A stretch of 64,000 bases of DNA from Panonychus citri (GCF_014898815.1 NW_026515534.1:1-64000), one strand, 5' to 3'. Numbered from the stretch's first letter, positions 1 through 14,166 are shown. Notes: generated by a model not told the origin, from the letters alone. Numbers and translations: made by a program.

Positions 1-2
1 GC

Positions 3-2659
3 CATACTCATCTTCATCCACATCATAATTATTATTCATCTTCTGGATCCAATTCTGATATTAGGAGAGATTCACCTTACACTTATAACCGAGGGGGTGC
101 TAGTGAGAGCTACAAGTCAAACTCTGCTTCTAGCTCAAGATATAATGGTAACCATGATCACATGAGTGCAATTGATACTGCACAGGTACTTCGCCAGCAA
201 CAATTACACCAACAACAATTACAAGAACAGTATTTAAAATCAAAGCAAGAAGAGGAAAAGATACCGGAATGGAAAAGAAAGGAAGACTTTTTTGCCGCTT
301 TAGGCCTAGTTACCAAACAAACTCTTAAAGAAATTCAAAATAAAAAGTGTGAGCGTAAAAGACGAACAACGGCCAATCCACAATTTAGTAATGCTGCTAT
401 CGAAGCTAAACGTATTAATGCCATGGAAGTCGCCGCAAAAAGAGCTAAACGTCGTGAAATGGCCGCTTCAGAGAGAAATGCCTCCGCTCCTCTTACTCGT
501 ATCGCAAGAAGAAATTCTCAGGTGCCTATTGTACCAATTCAACAATCTTCAATAAGGTCTTCTCTTAGACCCTCGACAGCGAGCTCTTCTCAACCTGCTG
601 GCTCTCCATCATCATCATCAACTACTCCCTTCCACCAAAAGGCTGTCTTTAGACAATTCCCGAATTCCCCTTCTACTAATATGACCGTCGCACCGGACAA
701 AAGTCGTAATTTAGTTGAGAGACTTAAATCAAGGTACCAATTACATACTTCGCCATACCAAATTAATCGCTTACCTAACTCATCATCTTCATCTCACAAT
801 AATATCAATAACAATACTTCTAATAATAATAATTTAAGATCAGTTAATCTTACCGTTGCTAAACCTTTATTGGTTAAGACGGTGCACAATTGTTACGCAT
901 GTTATGAATCCTGTGACCCCGATTTGGATGCAATTATGGCCTGTGTTGATTGTAGATGTTACTTCCATGCTACATGTGTCGCTAGTGTTGATGAAATTAA
1001 CAAAACCAATTCGGTACCTTGTCCCAGCTGTGATAAAGAAACATCAACAACATTCGATGGTTTTAATTCACTTCCAGTCTCTGATGATCTCGACTCAAAT
1101 TCAGGAAAAAATATCAGTAAACCCGAAAGAGAAAAACCTATTTTAGAGGAGGAAGAAGAAGATGTAGAAGATCTCGAGGAAGAAGAAGAACGTATGGAGG
1201 TAGAAGAAAATTTGACCATAAAGAATAACCCTCCTCGTCCAAAGGTTTTGACTCTTGAAGAAATTCAACGTAAAATTGGCCAAGGTAAAAACCCAATTAT
1301 TGTGATGACTAAAGCTGAATTTCTCAAGAATCAAGCGAGAAATCAACCGCAAATTACTATAAAAACGAGAGAAAATTTATTGACTCGACAGAACGAGATT
1401 GCAAAACTCATCAATGAAGGTAAAAAGCGTTACAATGAACTGGCCGTTACTCTAAATGATTTAAAAGAGGACAAGATTAAATTAATTCAAGAGAGATCAA
1501 AAATTCAAGATTGTCTGAAAAAAGTCACAAATGTAATCAAATTGGTGAACGAGTCTGATGTTCAAATTGACCAAGCTAAAGTTAAAGACCAAAACAAAGC
1601 CCCCGAAGGTAATTAATTATTTTCATTCATTTTTATATTAATTAATCTTTAATCTAACAAAAGTCTCTCTCTTATTTTCAATTTCAAACGATTAATTTAA
1701 TGCTTAATCATGTTAATTTTAGAATCTTTAATTTTACTTTTAAATTTCTATATTCAATTGTTTTCAAGCGTGAGATCTAAACCACGTGATTTGTTGTTCC
1801 CTTTACTTGTGACCACCATCTTAAATTATGGGGTTTCAACAATGTAAAGGAGACAATTTAAATTAGCTTTAATTTGGGATATTTTTTATTTACAATTTTA
1901 AGTTGATTTTTGTTTATTGATACAAATTATATTTACAAAATAATTAACACTTTTTATTATCTTTCATTGTTTTTAGAATCTTCTGTTGAAGTAAACGACA
2001 AGCCAAATGAAACCAATGGATCGGCAATTACATCTTCTGGAGAGCAGAAAACAGTAGAAAGCGAATCTTCATCCTCCGACGATGATTCTAGTGATTCCGA
2101 AGAATCTGATGATGAAGATCAATCAAATGTTACAAAAAAATCAGATGAAGATCCTGAAAAATCTCCTATACCAATTGACCAGATGAAAGATGAAGCAGTT
2201 AATGATATAAATATTAAAGATTTAGAAGAAGTTATGGAACAAGTCATACAAGAACATGAAAGCACTATCTCGGTAATTGAAGAGGAAGTAGAAGAATCAC
2301 CAGAAGAAGATAAACCAATTGTTACTCAGGTTCTTGAGGAGGAGGCAGTTATAATCGATTCCGAAATGAAAGATGTTGAAAACTCGTTGACTGTTGATGA
2401 AACTATTAAAGTGGAAGAAGGTCCTTCTGAGGTGGCTCAGGATGTCGCTGAATTTGCTGTTGGGGAAGATGCAATTGTTCTTGAAGAAATAGACGATATT
2501 GGTGGAAATGAAGTTCTAATAACCACAACGGTCGAGGAAGAAAGCAATATGGTTATTCTTGGTAGTGAATCAGTTGCATTAGAAAAATGTAACCAATTCG
2601 ACGACGAAACATCAGCTGCTGTTGCCTCCATACAAGACTTTGAAGTTGATAGTTTATGA
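3..2659 (+). CDS. PHF21A: PHF21A/BHC80-like PHD-finger protein, 5' end outside window
   Basis: Visible exons are 3-1608 and 1977-2659. The donor G|GTAATT and acceptor TTTTTAG|AA join in phase 1 and rebuild a GAA codon. The reading frame is open to the left edge, so the ATG at 162 is probably internal; 762 residues are visible. Seen: Gln-rich stretch, then a block EDFFAALGLVTKQ followed by ERKRRTTANPQF that matches the conserved segment before the PHD finger of vertebrate PHF21A. A Cys4-His-Cys3 PHD finger lies at about 892-1040. A Lys/Glu-rich coiled coil follows (about 1370-1540) and the second exon is a long acidic tail. Known family role: PHF21A reads unmodified H3K4 in the LSD1-CoREST corepressor and acts in the nucleus. 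The acidic tail is longer than in the vertebrate protein as I recall it. It converges on the adenylate cyclase gene. Confidence 0.82.
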
Positions 2660-3662
2660 TTTTTGACCAGTAGTATTGATATTGTTTCTACTCTCAAAAT
2701 TGCTGCCAAGAAAATTGACTCTCATCTAAATTCTTAAACAAAATTACCAGAGGCCAATCAAGTGAAAGTCCATTCACTCAACGAAAGGCATCTTGTTATG
2801 TGATCTTCTCTCTCATTATGGTTTATCTATTTTGATTCCTCTTCGATTGTTTCTCTTCTTATCCTTGATACAACACAAGAGTTAATCCGTGACAATTATT
2901 TATACATTTTCATGTACCGTGATCAAAACTTGTTCTCAATGTTGTGTTTCCAAGGATTGATTGATTTTCTGATATATATCTACTTCATCACCAAAAGGCT
3001 TAAGTTGAGCCAACCTTTATCTCGTCACTTATTCACTCATAATCTTATTCCTCTCCTTCGAGGTAACTGCATGCATATAACCAAACCCAGATAAATAAAT
3101 TCTGAATCTTCAGATGTAATGAAATAGCATTCTCAATGGCAAACGATTTTCACAAATACAATTTCTATTTTCAACTCTTTTTTAGTTGACTATCCAACTA
3201 ATCACAAATTGTACAATTTTTCATCAATTTTGTTGTAAAAAGATATACTCCCAACATCGAGAGAAAACTTAAATTATCAACCACCTCACATGTTATTTTA
3301 CCAAGAAGGAAGGAGAAAAGAAATATAGTGAAAAAAAGTGATAAAATATTACTCACTCATGTAAAAATTATCTCAACTTTTAAGGACAATCTATTTCTTC
3401 ACTTCGAAAACAAAATCTCAACCAAAACACAAATTCCAAGCACAATCTATACAGAAAGTTTAAAACTAATCAACATTATCGGATCTTCATCATTATCGAT
3501 GTATTTCCCTTTTTTTTCATCGTCTTTGAAAACAAATCAAAGGAGAGGAATCATTTAAACCGCTGTTTCGATGACTATTTATGATTGACATTAATTCCTG
3601 GTCCATTTCAACAATAATTATGTTCGTTTTTTCTCTCTCTCTTTCCACTGCTAACCTTTCAT
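2660..3662. other. Convergent 3' intergenic region
   Basis: About 1 kb between two convergent stop codons. A canonical AATAAA at 3094-3099 is a candidate poly(A) signal for the PHF21A-like gene. The short open frames here have no recognisable content. Nothing else is seen. Confidence 0.5.
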
Positions 3663-6600
3663 TCACGAGTCAAAAGGCGTTTTTACCAAATAAGTGACCA
3701 TTTCACCTTTACCCTTAATTAAAACTGGTCCTCTACACTCTAACTCAAGTGTTGAACATTGCATCAATATATCAGCCACTGATTCAGTTACATTTATACG
3801 TCCAATTACACCATAAGAATCCATTCGACTGGCAACATTAACCGTATCACCCCAAATATCATATTGAGGTTTAAGTGCACCAACAACACCAGCAATCACT
3901 GGACCTGAGGAGATACCAATTCGCAATTTAAACTCTTGCAATGCATCTTTATTTATTTGAGCAAGTGCTTCCATCAAGGCTGTCCCAAAGTTAACCAATT
4001 CCAACACATTGAGATTCAATTCCTCAAGACTAGAATCACTCTGGAAACGGTTGTGTGAAATAATATTTTTTATCGAATCAACAATAACACCACAAGTTTC
4101 AAAAAGAGAAGAAGAAGATAAACAAATAATCAGTAGTTTCCCGACGAATTGTGCAACAAAATTTTCACCAATAAGTTGACGATAAACGAACAAACCAGCA
4201 TAATTAAGATAAAAACAAAAAGAAATATTAATTAATATATACACAACCAATACATTTATAAATATACAATTGATACATTATCGACATTGAAATAATGTAA
4301 ACAACAAAAAGACTTGAGAGCGGTTTAACTTACAACACACACACAACATGCATCTTCATAATTTCATCATCATCATCACCTCATCATCTTAATTTTCTCT
4401 TATATATTTTTTCTGCTCTTCATTCCGTCTTCATTTCATGAAGACAACACAAAACCTTTTTTTCTCTTTCTCTTTCTCTCCTTTGTTTAAAAAAATGATC
4501 CACTATTATCATCTTCATCGCCATTCAATCAGCTGTTTGTCTTTCATCCTGATAAAATTCTTTTTTTGTTGGGACTTTCCGATCCCCTTTATTTTTCTTT
4601 TTTTGCTTCCTTTTCATCATAATCATCATCATCATCATCATTCTCATTCTCATCATCATCTTTGATCATCAAATACAAACCTCTTGATAATTGTATTTCC
4701 TTGTACTTTAACCAGAAAAACAACAACAAAAAACTTTTTTCTGCTTCTGAATTACATAACTTGAACTCGAGAAATAAATTTTGTAGATATTAATACATCT
4801 TTGGACACACTTAAAACAAAGCAAACAATATAATCTAACGATTTCTGAACATCTCTCTAGGAACTTAATGTTAGAAACATTATTTTGAACCAATAAAATG
4901 AACGTTAATTAAAACCACAAGAATAAAAAATTTAATTCCAATCAACAGAATCAACAACAATCTAAAGGTTAGACCAACTTTGTAACTTGAAACATATTAG
5001 TTTGTTCACGTTACAATTTAAAAATGAATTCTTGTTATTCTAATCAGTTAAACAATCAATTAACTAAAGATAATAAGTGAATAATTAATAAATTATGTTA
5101 ATAATGAAAGAAACTTACATCGGTTGAACCTCGTCCAGGGTGTAAACCCGAAGCTGCCATGTAAGTACTTCCAATGGTTTTAATTTTTTCAATTCGTGCA
5201 AATGAAGGATCAGCTAGAAGCTAATTAAATAAACATGATTAAGCAGATATTCCTTCACAATTAACTCCTTACCAATTACTCTCCCTCGAAGTGATTAGAA
5301 ATCAATTGCTTACCTTATCAAAATCACAGATAATTTCATTGAGTAGAAGTAAACATTTCAATCCTTCTTCATTGATATTTGTTTCGGTATAAAATTGAGC
5401 ATAATTAGGAATCGAGGCAAACATAACAGCAATCGAATCATATGATTCATGATAATATCTTTGAGCTCCATTGAATGATGAATATAAGAATCGTTGGGCG
5501 ACATGTTGAGGTAGAATATTATCAAGAAGGATTCGATTAATTTCGCCCATAACCAAAGCTTCGCGTCTTTCGACCTCCAATCTCGTTGTCCATTGGAATC
5601 CAAGTCGAAGAATATATTCAATTTGTCGATCGATAACATGAAGAATAATCGAAACTGTGACAATATAATAAATGTGACCTAAATCCGATCCATAAGCTAA
5701 ATATTTCCATTTAGTTCGAGAATCAAGAATCGATATAACTGAACAATCTAAACTACTCAAAGTAATAAAGATTAACAATGCTGACAAATTAAGAGCCAAT
5801 TTAAACCACATATTGATTCGTAGGAATAAACTAATACTCGTCAATGCCAAGATTAGACAGAACGTGTAATACTAATTGTTGAGAGGATCAATTAATTGGA
5901 AACAAAAAGAATTGAACAATTGATTAGATTATATTTTTTTTTTCTGTACTTTAGTTGATTGTAATCATTAAAATGATTCTTACCCAAGTGAAGGCACAAT
6001 CAGCAAGACTTGTTGTTTTCTGATCTTTCATACAATCTTCCTAAGAGAGTAAATTAAAAATCAATTGTCATTGATTCAAGTTAATTGTTGACGATTTAAT
6101 CGCTGCTCCTATTGTAAAACAAAAGTCCAGGCAATTTTGTTTTCTAATTGTTGTTAACTTACTCTAATCATGTCCAGTGTACCACAGAGTAAAAGCCAAA
6201 CTGTAATCACAAACCAAATCATTACTCGAACTAAATATCTGAAAAGTAAACAATTAAACTAATCAGTTAATAATATCAACTTATTATTATCTGTATCTCA
6301 ATCTGATATTATAACGGCGTTTACTTTAATTGTTGCCGCGTCCAGAAAGTATATGTCAAGGAGCCGGTGATAATGACCACGGTAACGAAAAATGTCCAAG
6401 TTAATTTAGACGAAATCGGCATGTTTGGTATAACGGTTTTAATTGCGACCATTGATAAGCAAATTAATCCAGAACAATAAAGATAATAGCGAAACAGTGG
6501 ATCAGTTTGAATGGCGAACTGTCTTTCCATTTGAAATAAATTGCTTCCATATCGCTTGGTGAAAGTATTGGTGAAACTTAACAGAATCGGATTAATATCA

Positions 6601-9600
6601 GCTTGTCGAAGCCAAAGTCTGTAATTAAATTAAACTGATTGAATATTTAAATTGTCACCGAAAATGATTCAATGATTTCAACTTACGCTTTCTTCCCCAA
6701 AGGCATTTCATCAATTGTATCGGCAAGAAAATCATTGACATACTTGACCATTTCTCGATATTTTTGTAAACTGACCTCAAATGATTAAAAGGATCAAATT
6801 AATGATTACAATTAAGTTGATTTAAATTAGTGTGATGATTAATTTAACCGAAAATTAGTCATTGATTTAAGTTAATTAAAGGCTTACCTTTCAACGAGAA
6901 CAGTTCGTTGTAGATTGGCAATTGTTAACGAGTCCATGGAAACGCTGTTCTATGGGATTGATAATAAAACCATTTCTAGATTAGCGACAATTAAAACTAA
7001 TTCATTGGTGGAAATGATTTTAATCGAAGATGAATCTTACCTTAAAAACTTGCCTTCCATTTCGATATCCATAGGAAGTTCTAATATTGTAAGGAAGAAC
7101 TCGAGGTGTAATCAAATAGGTTGATTCTTCATTCTCATGCTTTCTTTCTGGAACAATTAAAGTGAAATTAAGTATAATTAGAGGAATAGAATTAAGCAAT
7201 TATTATGTTGATTGAATGACTTTACCTCTTATACAGAATTCTCGTCTCTCTGCCAGTGGAATCAGGTCAAGAGTGGCCTGAGTTATATGGACACTTCCAG
7301 GTACTCCAGTGTGCTCCATTTCGTTGGCGATCATTGAATCTTTTGAGAAAATATCATATTGCCATTTGTGGAGTCCAAGAAGTCCAGATAAAACCATTCC
7401 CGAGTGGACACCGATTCTCATGTCAACATCAACTTGAGTCTCTTCTCGAACTGATTTGATTATCGCAATCATTTCAAGACCCATTCGAACGCAATTAACA
7501 GCATGATTTTCAACATACTCAGGAACACCGGAGACACAATAATAACAATCACCAAGAAGTTTAATACGAAGACAATCATTTCTTTCCGATGATTCGTCAA
7601 ATCGTCCAAACAAAGTGTTCAATGTTTCAACTAAATCATTTGGTGACAATTTAGCTGCCAAAAGCATTGAATTAACGATATCAGCATAAAGTATTGTGAC
7701 ATTTTTATATTTCTCAACATAAAGTTCATTGAAAGGTTTTTGTCGACTTCGTTGTGACCTTTCTTTCCGCTCGATAACCAATTTAATGTCATTACGAACC
7801 CGATCCATTAAATGGCGAGGTAAACACGATGATAAAAGGGAATCTTGTTGCTCTTTTTCATAATCTAATTTAAATTTAGATTCGACACAAGATCGATGGT
7901 CAAGAAAGGCCTTTCGATTAGCAATCTCAAGTAGAAAGGTCAAAAAGAAACCAATAAAAGCACCTAAAGAGTAAAATATCGTGTCTGCAATAGCGTAACG
8001 AATGATTGATGTTGATGCACAATCAGATTGAGCTCTTGATATGATTGTTAACAACAGTTCGAGTGAGACAATGACCAGAGTGCAAATACAAGCATGAACT
8101 CGAGATGGAAATGGCAGGAAAACGTGATTTGTCAAGATGATTGAAAATGTCGGTCGAATCCTTTGTAAAGGGTAGACCGTTTTGTCTCCAGTTACAGCGA
8201 AAAGAGCACCTCCATGTTCAGAGACAATCATGGCCACTAGAACGGTGAGTGCGGCAACGATTCGAGCGAATCGAGGACGAAGCCATTGCTCCTCGAGACA
8301 AGTTAATACTAGAAAAGCAAAGTAAACAACTAATGCTGATCCTCTCATTAAAGCTTCACCTGGAAAACTATTCACTTGCTGTTGAGAAATAGAAATTAAG
8401 ACAATTAAGACTAATTATTGATCAAATTAACCATCAAAACTTAATAGTAAATCGTTTCAAATCTCAATCAGTTAATAGTTAACACGAATTCGTTTAAATT
8501 TTATTATTCTTGATGCAACAATTTATCAGAATTTAAGATTTAATTCAATCGTTTATTATCATTGATTCAATTGATTACTTGTTATCATTAACTGCTACTA
8601 TTAATAGTTTCATCATTATTAATTGTTGTGACTAAAATTAGACTGATCGTCTTTTAATTGTTAAGAAAATTGTAACACTTATAAGACAAATGAACAAGGT
8701 AAATTTTCATTGCCTTGATAATTGAATTTGATTTAATTCTGTTCAAGGGATTAGAAAGACTTAATTACAATCTAATTGTGAAAAATTTTCCAGACAATTT
8801 ACTATCAACAAGCATTAACTATCAGTTAATTTTTCACCTTAATTCATGGACTAACATTAAGATTAATTGATTAGAAAGTATCGTTTAAATTTCATTAATT
8901 ATAATGACTGATTTAATTCTCGATTCGGTTGTTAATTGTCTAAGCAAATGATGATCACAATTAACTAATTATTATTTGAAGAAGAGAGAGAGAGTAATCA
9001 AGTAGAAACCACTAATTGTATATTGAGATTATTTAAACTAATCTGATTGTTGATCAAGTTGCTGTTAGGTGATTAAGATTATCAACTTTTAATCAACAAT
9101 TCAATTGAACAACAAATTGACAGCCAATCAAGGGAAAAACTTGATTAACTTGAGACATTGTAATTGTAATGATGATGAAAAAGTAGCCAATGTTAATTGA
9201 CATCAATCAAATTAATGATCACTTTAATTCATTGAAAATTATTGATACAAACAAAGTTTCTTACTTAATTGTTGATTTTGTTTGATTTCTTCATCATTAT
9301 CATGAGACATTGATTATTGTGTATTCAAGGCTTAATCATTCAACAAGTTAGTTAGTTAATTCCAAACGTTAATCTTAATCTTAATGTTATCATAAATAAT
9401 TATTAGTATTCTAAATTAATTGTTAACCGACCGGTTGATTGTTATATTAATAATTTAACAATGTATGTACACAAAAAGTTATAATTAGCAAATGGTTGAG
9501 GTAAACAATCAAATCAAAGCAATTTCACCAATTTAACAGGGCTAATAAGGTTAATTACTCAAGTTAATTGAGACAAAATCAAACTTTGAGGAGGTCTAAT

Positions 9601-10151
9601 TACTATAAATATCAATGATTCAAATGACTAATCATATGGTTTTCTAAATCATAGTTAATCACTGAGATGATTTCCAATTAAATTATAATAATAACATCTA
9701 AATCAAGCTAATTGTCAAAGAGGAGAAAATGTTTATCATTGTTATAAGAATGAGGAAAATTGTACTATTATTATTTAGATTGATTAAGTTATCCAATTGG
9801 ATTTTTCTTTTCGTTTCGTTTATTTTTGATTACGAACAATTAACTCACTTTATCCCAAAGGTAAAAAGCGATGGCAATTAGATTAAAGGAGATGTTGAGT
9901 AATAGTAAAACCATAAAGAAATTGTGTTGAAGTCGAGCTTGATATTTGAGGAATAATTTCTCAGAATCTTTTCCTGTGAATTCTGACTTGAGATAAATCC
10001 ATGACCATGAGCGATCATCGATTCTTTCATCGGCAAATGAGGATTCGAGGGAATCATAACCTTGACCAGAAGAATCGCTTGAACGAACTGAGTGTATCCT
10101 GGTTAAGTGAATTAATCCTGGTGACATTTTATCCACATTGGAAGAACCCAT
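3663..10151 (-). CDS. Transmembrane adenylate cyclase (class III), 11 coding exons
   Basis: Exons on the minus strand: 10151-9849, 8378-7226, 7147-7041, 6949-6888, 6770-6687, 6618-6325, 6238-6163, 6040-5984, 5871-5314, 5220-5119, 4040-3663. All junctions are GT-AG and phases agree, giving 1057 residues, normal for the family. It makes cAMP from ATP at the plasma membrane. Order: short cytosolic N-terminus, first membrane block (about 80-245), C1 catalytic domain (about 320-480), second membrane block (about 590-800), C2 domain (about 850-1050). C1 keeps both metal aspartates (ADIV, about D334; LGDCYYC, about D378), but the family's usual GFT after ADIV reads NSM. C2 keeps the purine and transition-state residues: IKTIGSTYMAAS (about K912), PQYDIWG (about D993) and NVASRMDS (about N1000, R1004). 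The subtype is not assigned; the C-terminus stops soon after C2. The first intron is 1.47 kb and the last 1.08 kb. Confidence 0.93.
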
Positions 10152-10564
10152 TTTCTTTTATTTGTGGATTAAGATTAACAATCAACAATTAGACAACGAA
10201 GACTAATCACTAATCACTTTTACTCTCTTTTCTGGTTGCTGATGATTTTTAAATGCACAAAATGGGAAACAAAACACTAACCAATTGATTAGAATGGTTC
10301 AGTTGATAGTCTTTGGACACAAGATTAACATAATGATTACGAACTATGGATTAGTAATTAGATTTGAAAAAAAAGCAACAAGAATATTATTATTAGAATA
10401 CAATTAATCTGGTTAAATCATTATTCTAATTGAGCAAAATTAACTTTTTTTCTTCTACTTTGAACTCTATCTTGATTCTTAACAACAATAATTAAAGTGA
10501 ATCTCATGTAAGTATCAAGAATATTTTCTTCTCATCATCTTTTGCTCTTCTTCTTCTTCTTCTT

Positions 10565-10567
<3 letters not shown>

Positions 10568-10596
<29 letters not shown>
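10568..10596. repeat. (CAT)n microsatellite
   Basis: Uninterrupted ATC/CAT trinucleotides preceded by CTT repeats. Confidence 0.85.
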
Positions 10597-11426
10597 GTTA
10601 ACTATCTTCTCTTTTAATTGCTGTTAATCTAATCTTAAAGTATTAGTTTATATTCCCTTTAATGGCTTACACAATTTGTAAGGAGAAAACGTTACCGTTC
10701 CTAAAGCATGTTTTCTAGAGAAGAGAAAAGGGCGGACTTAATTGCGATAGAATTGTGATTCCTTATCAATTAGGAATGTTTTAATTCGTAACATTTTAAT
10801 TAACTATCATGCACTAATAATAATCAACAATCAAGAACCAAAAGTTACAAGAAAAGTACATAAATGTTAAAAGAAACAAAGAACTGTTTAGATTATTCCA
10901 AACGAGTGGACAGTTATTTTATCTTCATCTCATGGAATAGATAATTTATTAATTGTTGACGATCAAGTGAATTCCATTTATTTGAATTATCACAATTAAG
11001 AGGAAATTTGAAAACAATTGAAAGAAACAAATGAAAAACTTTGTTTCAGTTTCGAATAAAGTAGCGCCATCTAGTGTTCTTATTAAGAGTTTCAAGTTCG
11101 ATTCGTAACTTGATTTTTCTTGAACCTTTTTGATTTTTGTTTCTCTATCCAATAATCAATCCTTTTTATCTGTCGACAAATTTTGTGTCTCCTTTTCGTT
11201 CAATCCTCTGTCTATTGTTTTCTTTTGTTAGTTTTCTTCTAGAGATCATCAGATATTGATGGTAAACTCAATATGTTTTAAATTGTATTACAAAAGTAAA
11301 TTGTTTCAATAATTTGGTCAAATTAAACTTTCCCCTTCGAAGACCAAATCAGCTTATTAGTGTTTCGAGTCTCCATTTATAATCTTGATATTATCTAAAT
11401 TTGAATAATCATATTTCTGATTCTTT

Positions 11427-11483
11427 GTCTCTCTCTCTCTCTTTCTCTCTTTCTTTCTTTCTCTTCTCTCTCACTCTCTCTCT
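11427..11483. repeat. (CT)n polypyrimidine tract
   Basis: Imperfect CT/CTTT run about 70-130 bases upstream of the start codon at 11556, probably in the promoter or 5' UTR of the LRP11-like gene. Confidence 0.8.
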
Positions 11484-11555
11484 GTTGGTATTAACCTCTA
11501 AAATCGTACCTCTTACTGTTTCTCTCTCAGTGTGTGTGTTTATTTATAAGACAAA

Positions 11556-14166
11556 ATGACCTTTATGTTTAAAAATGATTCTAAACAAAATCGACTTGCG
11601 AATGGTCATCATGGTCTTTCGATGATAGTTAATTGGTTAACTTGTATTATATTTACCATTTATTTACCTTCCTTAATCTCTGGAAATAACAGTAAACCCT
11701 TTTATACGAAAAGTGATCTAGTTATCGATTCTTTTGTGATTAAAACAAACACCATCATACGAACCTCCGATTCCCTTAATGCAGGAGCCAAATATCTAAG
11801 TGAAACCGAAATGTCCTCCAGCCAACAGTGTCTTCTTTGGTGTTGGGATAATCGTAACTGTACCCTTGCAGTTTATGAAGAAAAGGTAATTCATTATATC
11901 ACCAATTCATGTAATCAAATTATCAACATCAAACCAATAGTTAACTATTAGTAACAGTAATTGATTTAATCTTTGACAATTGTTACTTTGTCAACAAACA
12001 TTTTATGATTTTCCTCATTTCATTTTCGCACCATTGATCCAATAACAGTGAGAAAATTTTTATCACTCCGTTAATTGTTATTAGGTGTGAACACTATTAA
12101 CTATTATCAGTCAACAATTAACAAATGTGATGACAATAAATTTGTTGTTTTCTATTTCTATTTTTATTGTTATTGATTTTTTTTTCTTCGTCTAATTTGA
12201 TTTGCTTTTATTTGTCCTCTCTTATTGTATATCTTTTAATTGTTTAAAGAGTCAAGGAAGTTGCTATTTATTTGATTGTGGTCCACCTGACCAGATGAAA
12301 TGTAAATTCACTGGACATGATCATTATACAAGTTCATTGATAAAATTTAATCGATACTCTGTTGATGGTAACACGATTGACCAAAGGAATCAGGCTAAAC
12401 ACGAAAGTGATCTGGTCAATCTAAGATCAACCTCAACCTCAACAACTTCAGCAAAGCCAATTCCAATTTCTAACAACAATTCCAACGGTGTTTATGTTAC
12501 ATCAACAACCTCTGGGAGTTTAATTCTTCCACCATCTTCAGGATTATCACCGTATACATCTACTTCCGCGTCAATCAATGGTAACTATGAGATCGATAAT
12601 TTGTCACTCGATGAGTACTTTTAATAAGATTTGAAAATACATAACTGATTTGGAATCGATTTGACATAATCATTTTAACAATTTCTCTTATTTAATTACA
12701 GCTTGTAAACGTCATCAATTTCAATGTCGTAATTCAAGTGATTGCATAGCAATTTATAATGTTTGTGATGGGATTGTTCAATGTTCCGATGGATCTGATG
12801 AAGCTGTTGACCTGCACTGCCCATCGGAATCAGTTTATACTTCAATTGAGTCTCAAGTGGCGATTCCTCCTCCTAATGGTGGATCAAATCATCAAAGATC
12901 AGCATCACCTCCAATTGCGGCATCACCTTCGTCATCCTCGTCATCTTCCTCGACATCAGTCTCATCTTCTGTACCTTCGTCGACAATCAACTTTTCAAAC
13001 TCCCCAAATAAAAATGAGATGAAGGAAAATGAAGTAACTAATGGAATAAAAAATCATCCATTCGACTCCAAGAAACCAATCGATGCGACAGATTTCAATT
13101 ATCCAAAGAGCCCTGACTTTGTGAATGACCTGAAAGAGAATGGTAGATTACCGATGAATTCGCATAAGTTCAACGACTTTAATCCCGGTCGAGATAAATT
13201 TGAGGCTAAATCATATTATCCAAATTACGGAGGACAATACTATCAACCACCCCCACCGCCACCACCACCGCCGTCATCTTTGTCAGCTCCTGGTGCTCAT
13301 GGTGATTTCTATAATGGACCAAGACCGCGAGGATTTCCCGATAGTGATTATCCTAATAACTTTCCTCGAGATGTCAACTATTGGCAACCAGAGACTGGGT
13401 TAGTTGGTCCTAATTCAAATATGAGATCAAACAATTTAGATCACAGTTTAATCAATTCAATTTATCATCAATATCGGTCACCAAATGAAATTGGACCAAT
13501 GAGCGTTAATGGTAACGACGGAATAGCTTCTCACCCTCAAACTTCACCACTTATAAGGAGTGTCCCTGGTCTAAAAACTCGTACATAGATTCTTACCCTC
13601 ACAAGCCGAGTGAAACACCAAACAATCAGAATAATCAAGTAACTGGTATGGAATTGGCAGAGAATCAAGGGTCAGTATCAGGTGGAGCAAATAACGACGG
13701 TAATAATAATAGTAATCGACAAAATGTAATGGCTCGAACAGCTCAGGAATATTCACCACCAGTTCGAAAGGCCAAAAATTCCCAGTCATTCGCGGATGAT
13801 CTAAAAGAACACGCAAACAAGATAGAAACGGGCACACGAACAGTAGCACCAACAACAACAGTGCAACCGATTGTCAGTCCAACACCAACGCTTCAAGTAG
13901 CACCAAACAAAGCGGTTGCACATTTGAATTCCGATAAGATGACCAACGATTGGGAAATGCCGATCGCGGTCACACATTTAAGTAGCTCCCAGTCGGGTAG
14001 AGACACAAATTCAGCGGTCATTGCGCTGGTTCTCGGAGTTGGCATAAGCGCAATGCTGATCGCACTGGTCGGTTGTCGGATGAAATTCATAAAGAGACGA
14101 ATCGCCCGGCGAGGTCGCAATTTAGCCCATGATGCTGATTATCTTGTCAACGGAATGTACCTTTGA
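11556..14166 (+). CDS. MANSC and LDLa single-pass membrane protein, LRP11-like
   Basis: Exons 11556-11885, 12250-12580, 12702-13511 and 13589-14166, with consistent phases (0, 1, 1), give 682 residues. The hydrophobic segment near residues 25-45 looks like a signal peptide or anchor. A Cys-rich block (QQCLLWCWDNRNC through SCYLFDCGPP) fits a MANSC domain split by intron 1. One LDL-receptor class A repeat follows (about 12704-12820) with the calcium-binding DGIVQCSDGSDE signature. A long Pro/Ser/Asn-rich stalk follows, including a poly-Pro run at 13248-13274. Then a transmembrane segment (about 14016-14075), a basic stop-transfer, and a short tail ending DYLVNGMYL. Domain order matches vertebrate LRP11, without a visible PKD domain. 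The junction 13512-13588 is inferred: a 77-bp GT-AG intron restores frame but lacks a good pyrimidine tract, so a frameshift is the alternative. The exon 2 donor at 12580 was chosen over one downstream because only it keeps the LDLa frame. Confidence 0.78.

Larger units (their letters stand above)
10152..11555. promoter_or_regulatory. Divergent intergenic region between adenylate cyclase and LRP11-like gene
   Basis: The two genes start head to head, so this 1.4 kb must hold both promoters. I see no clear TATA/Inr pair. It contains a CTT/CAT microsatellite (about 10546-10596) and a long CT-rich tract just before the plus-strand start. Confidence 0.4.

Noticed and set aside
959..1352. Minus-strand open frames opposite the PHF21A-like exon
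   Set aside because: Antisense of the acidic and Ser-rich coding sequence; no family features.
4041..4250. Open extension 5' of the last adenylate cyclase exon
   Set aside because: The acceptor at 4041-4042 gives the family-conserved junction in phase; the extra hydrophobic sequence is intron read-through.
4438..4665. Plus-strand frame with His-rich end inside the adenylate cyclase gene
   Set aside because: Product of a CAT repeat within the last intron; antisense and low complexity.
12580..12624. Donor GTACTT near 12610 as the end of LRP11-like exon 2
   Set aside because: It leaves phase 2, which puts the LDLa repeat out of frame; the donor at 12580 leaves phase 1 and keeps it.
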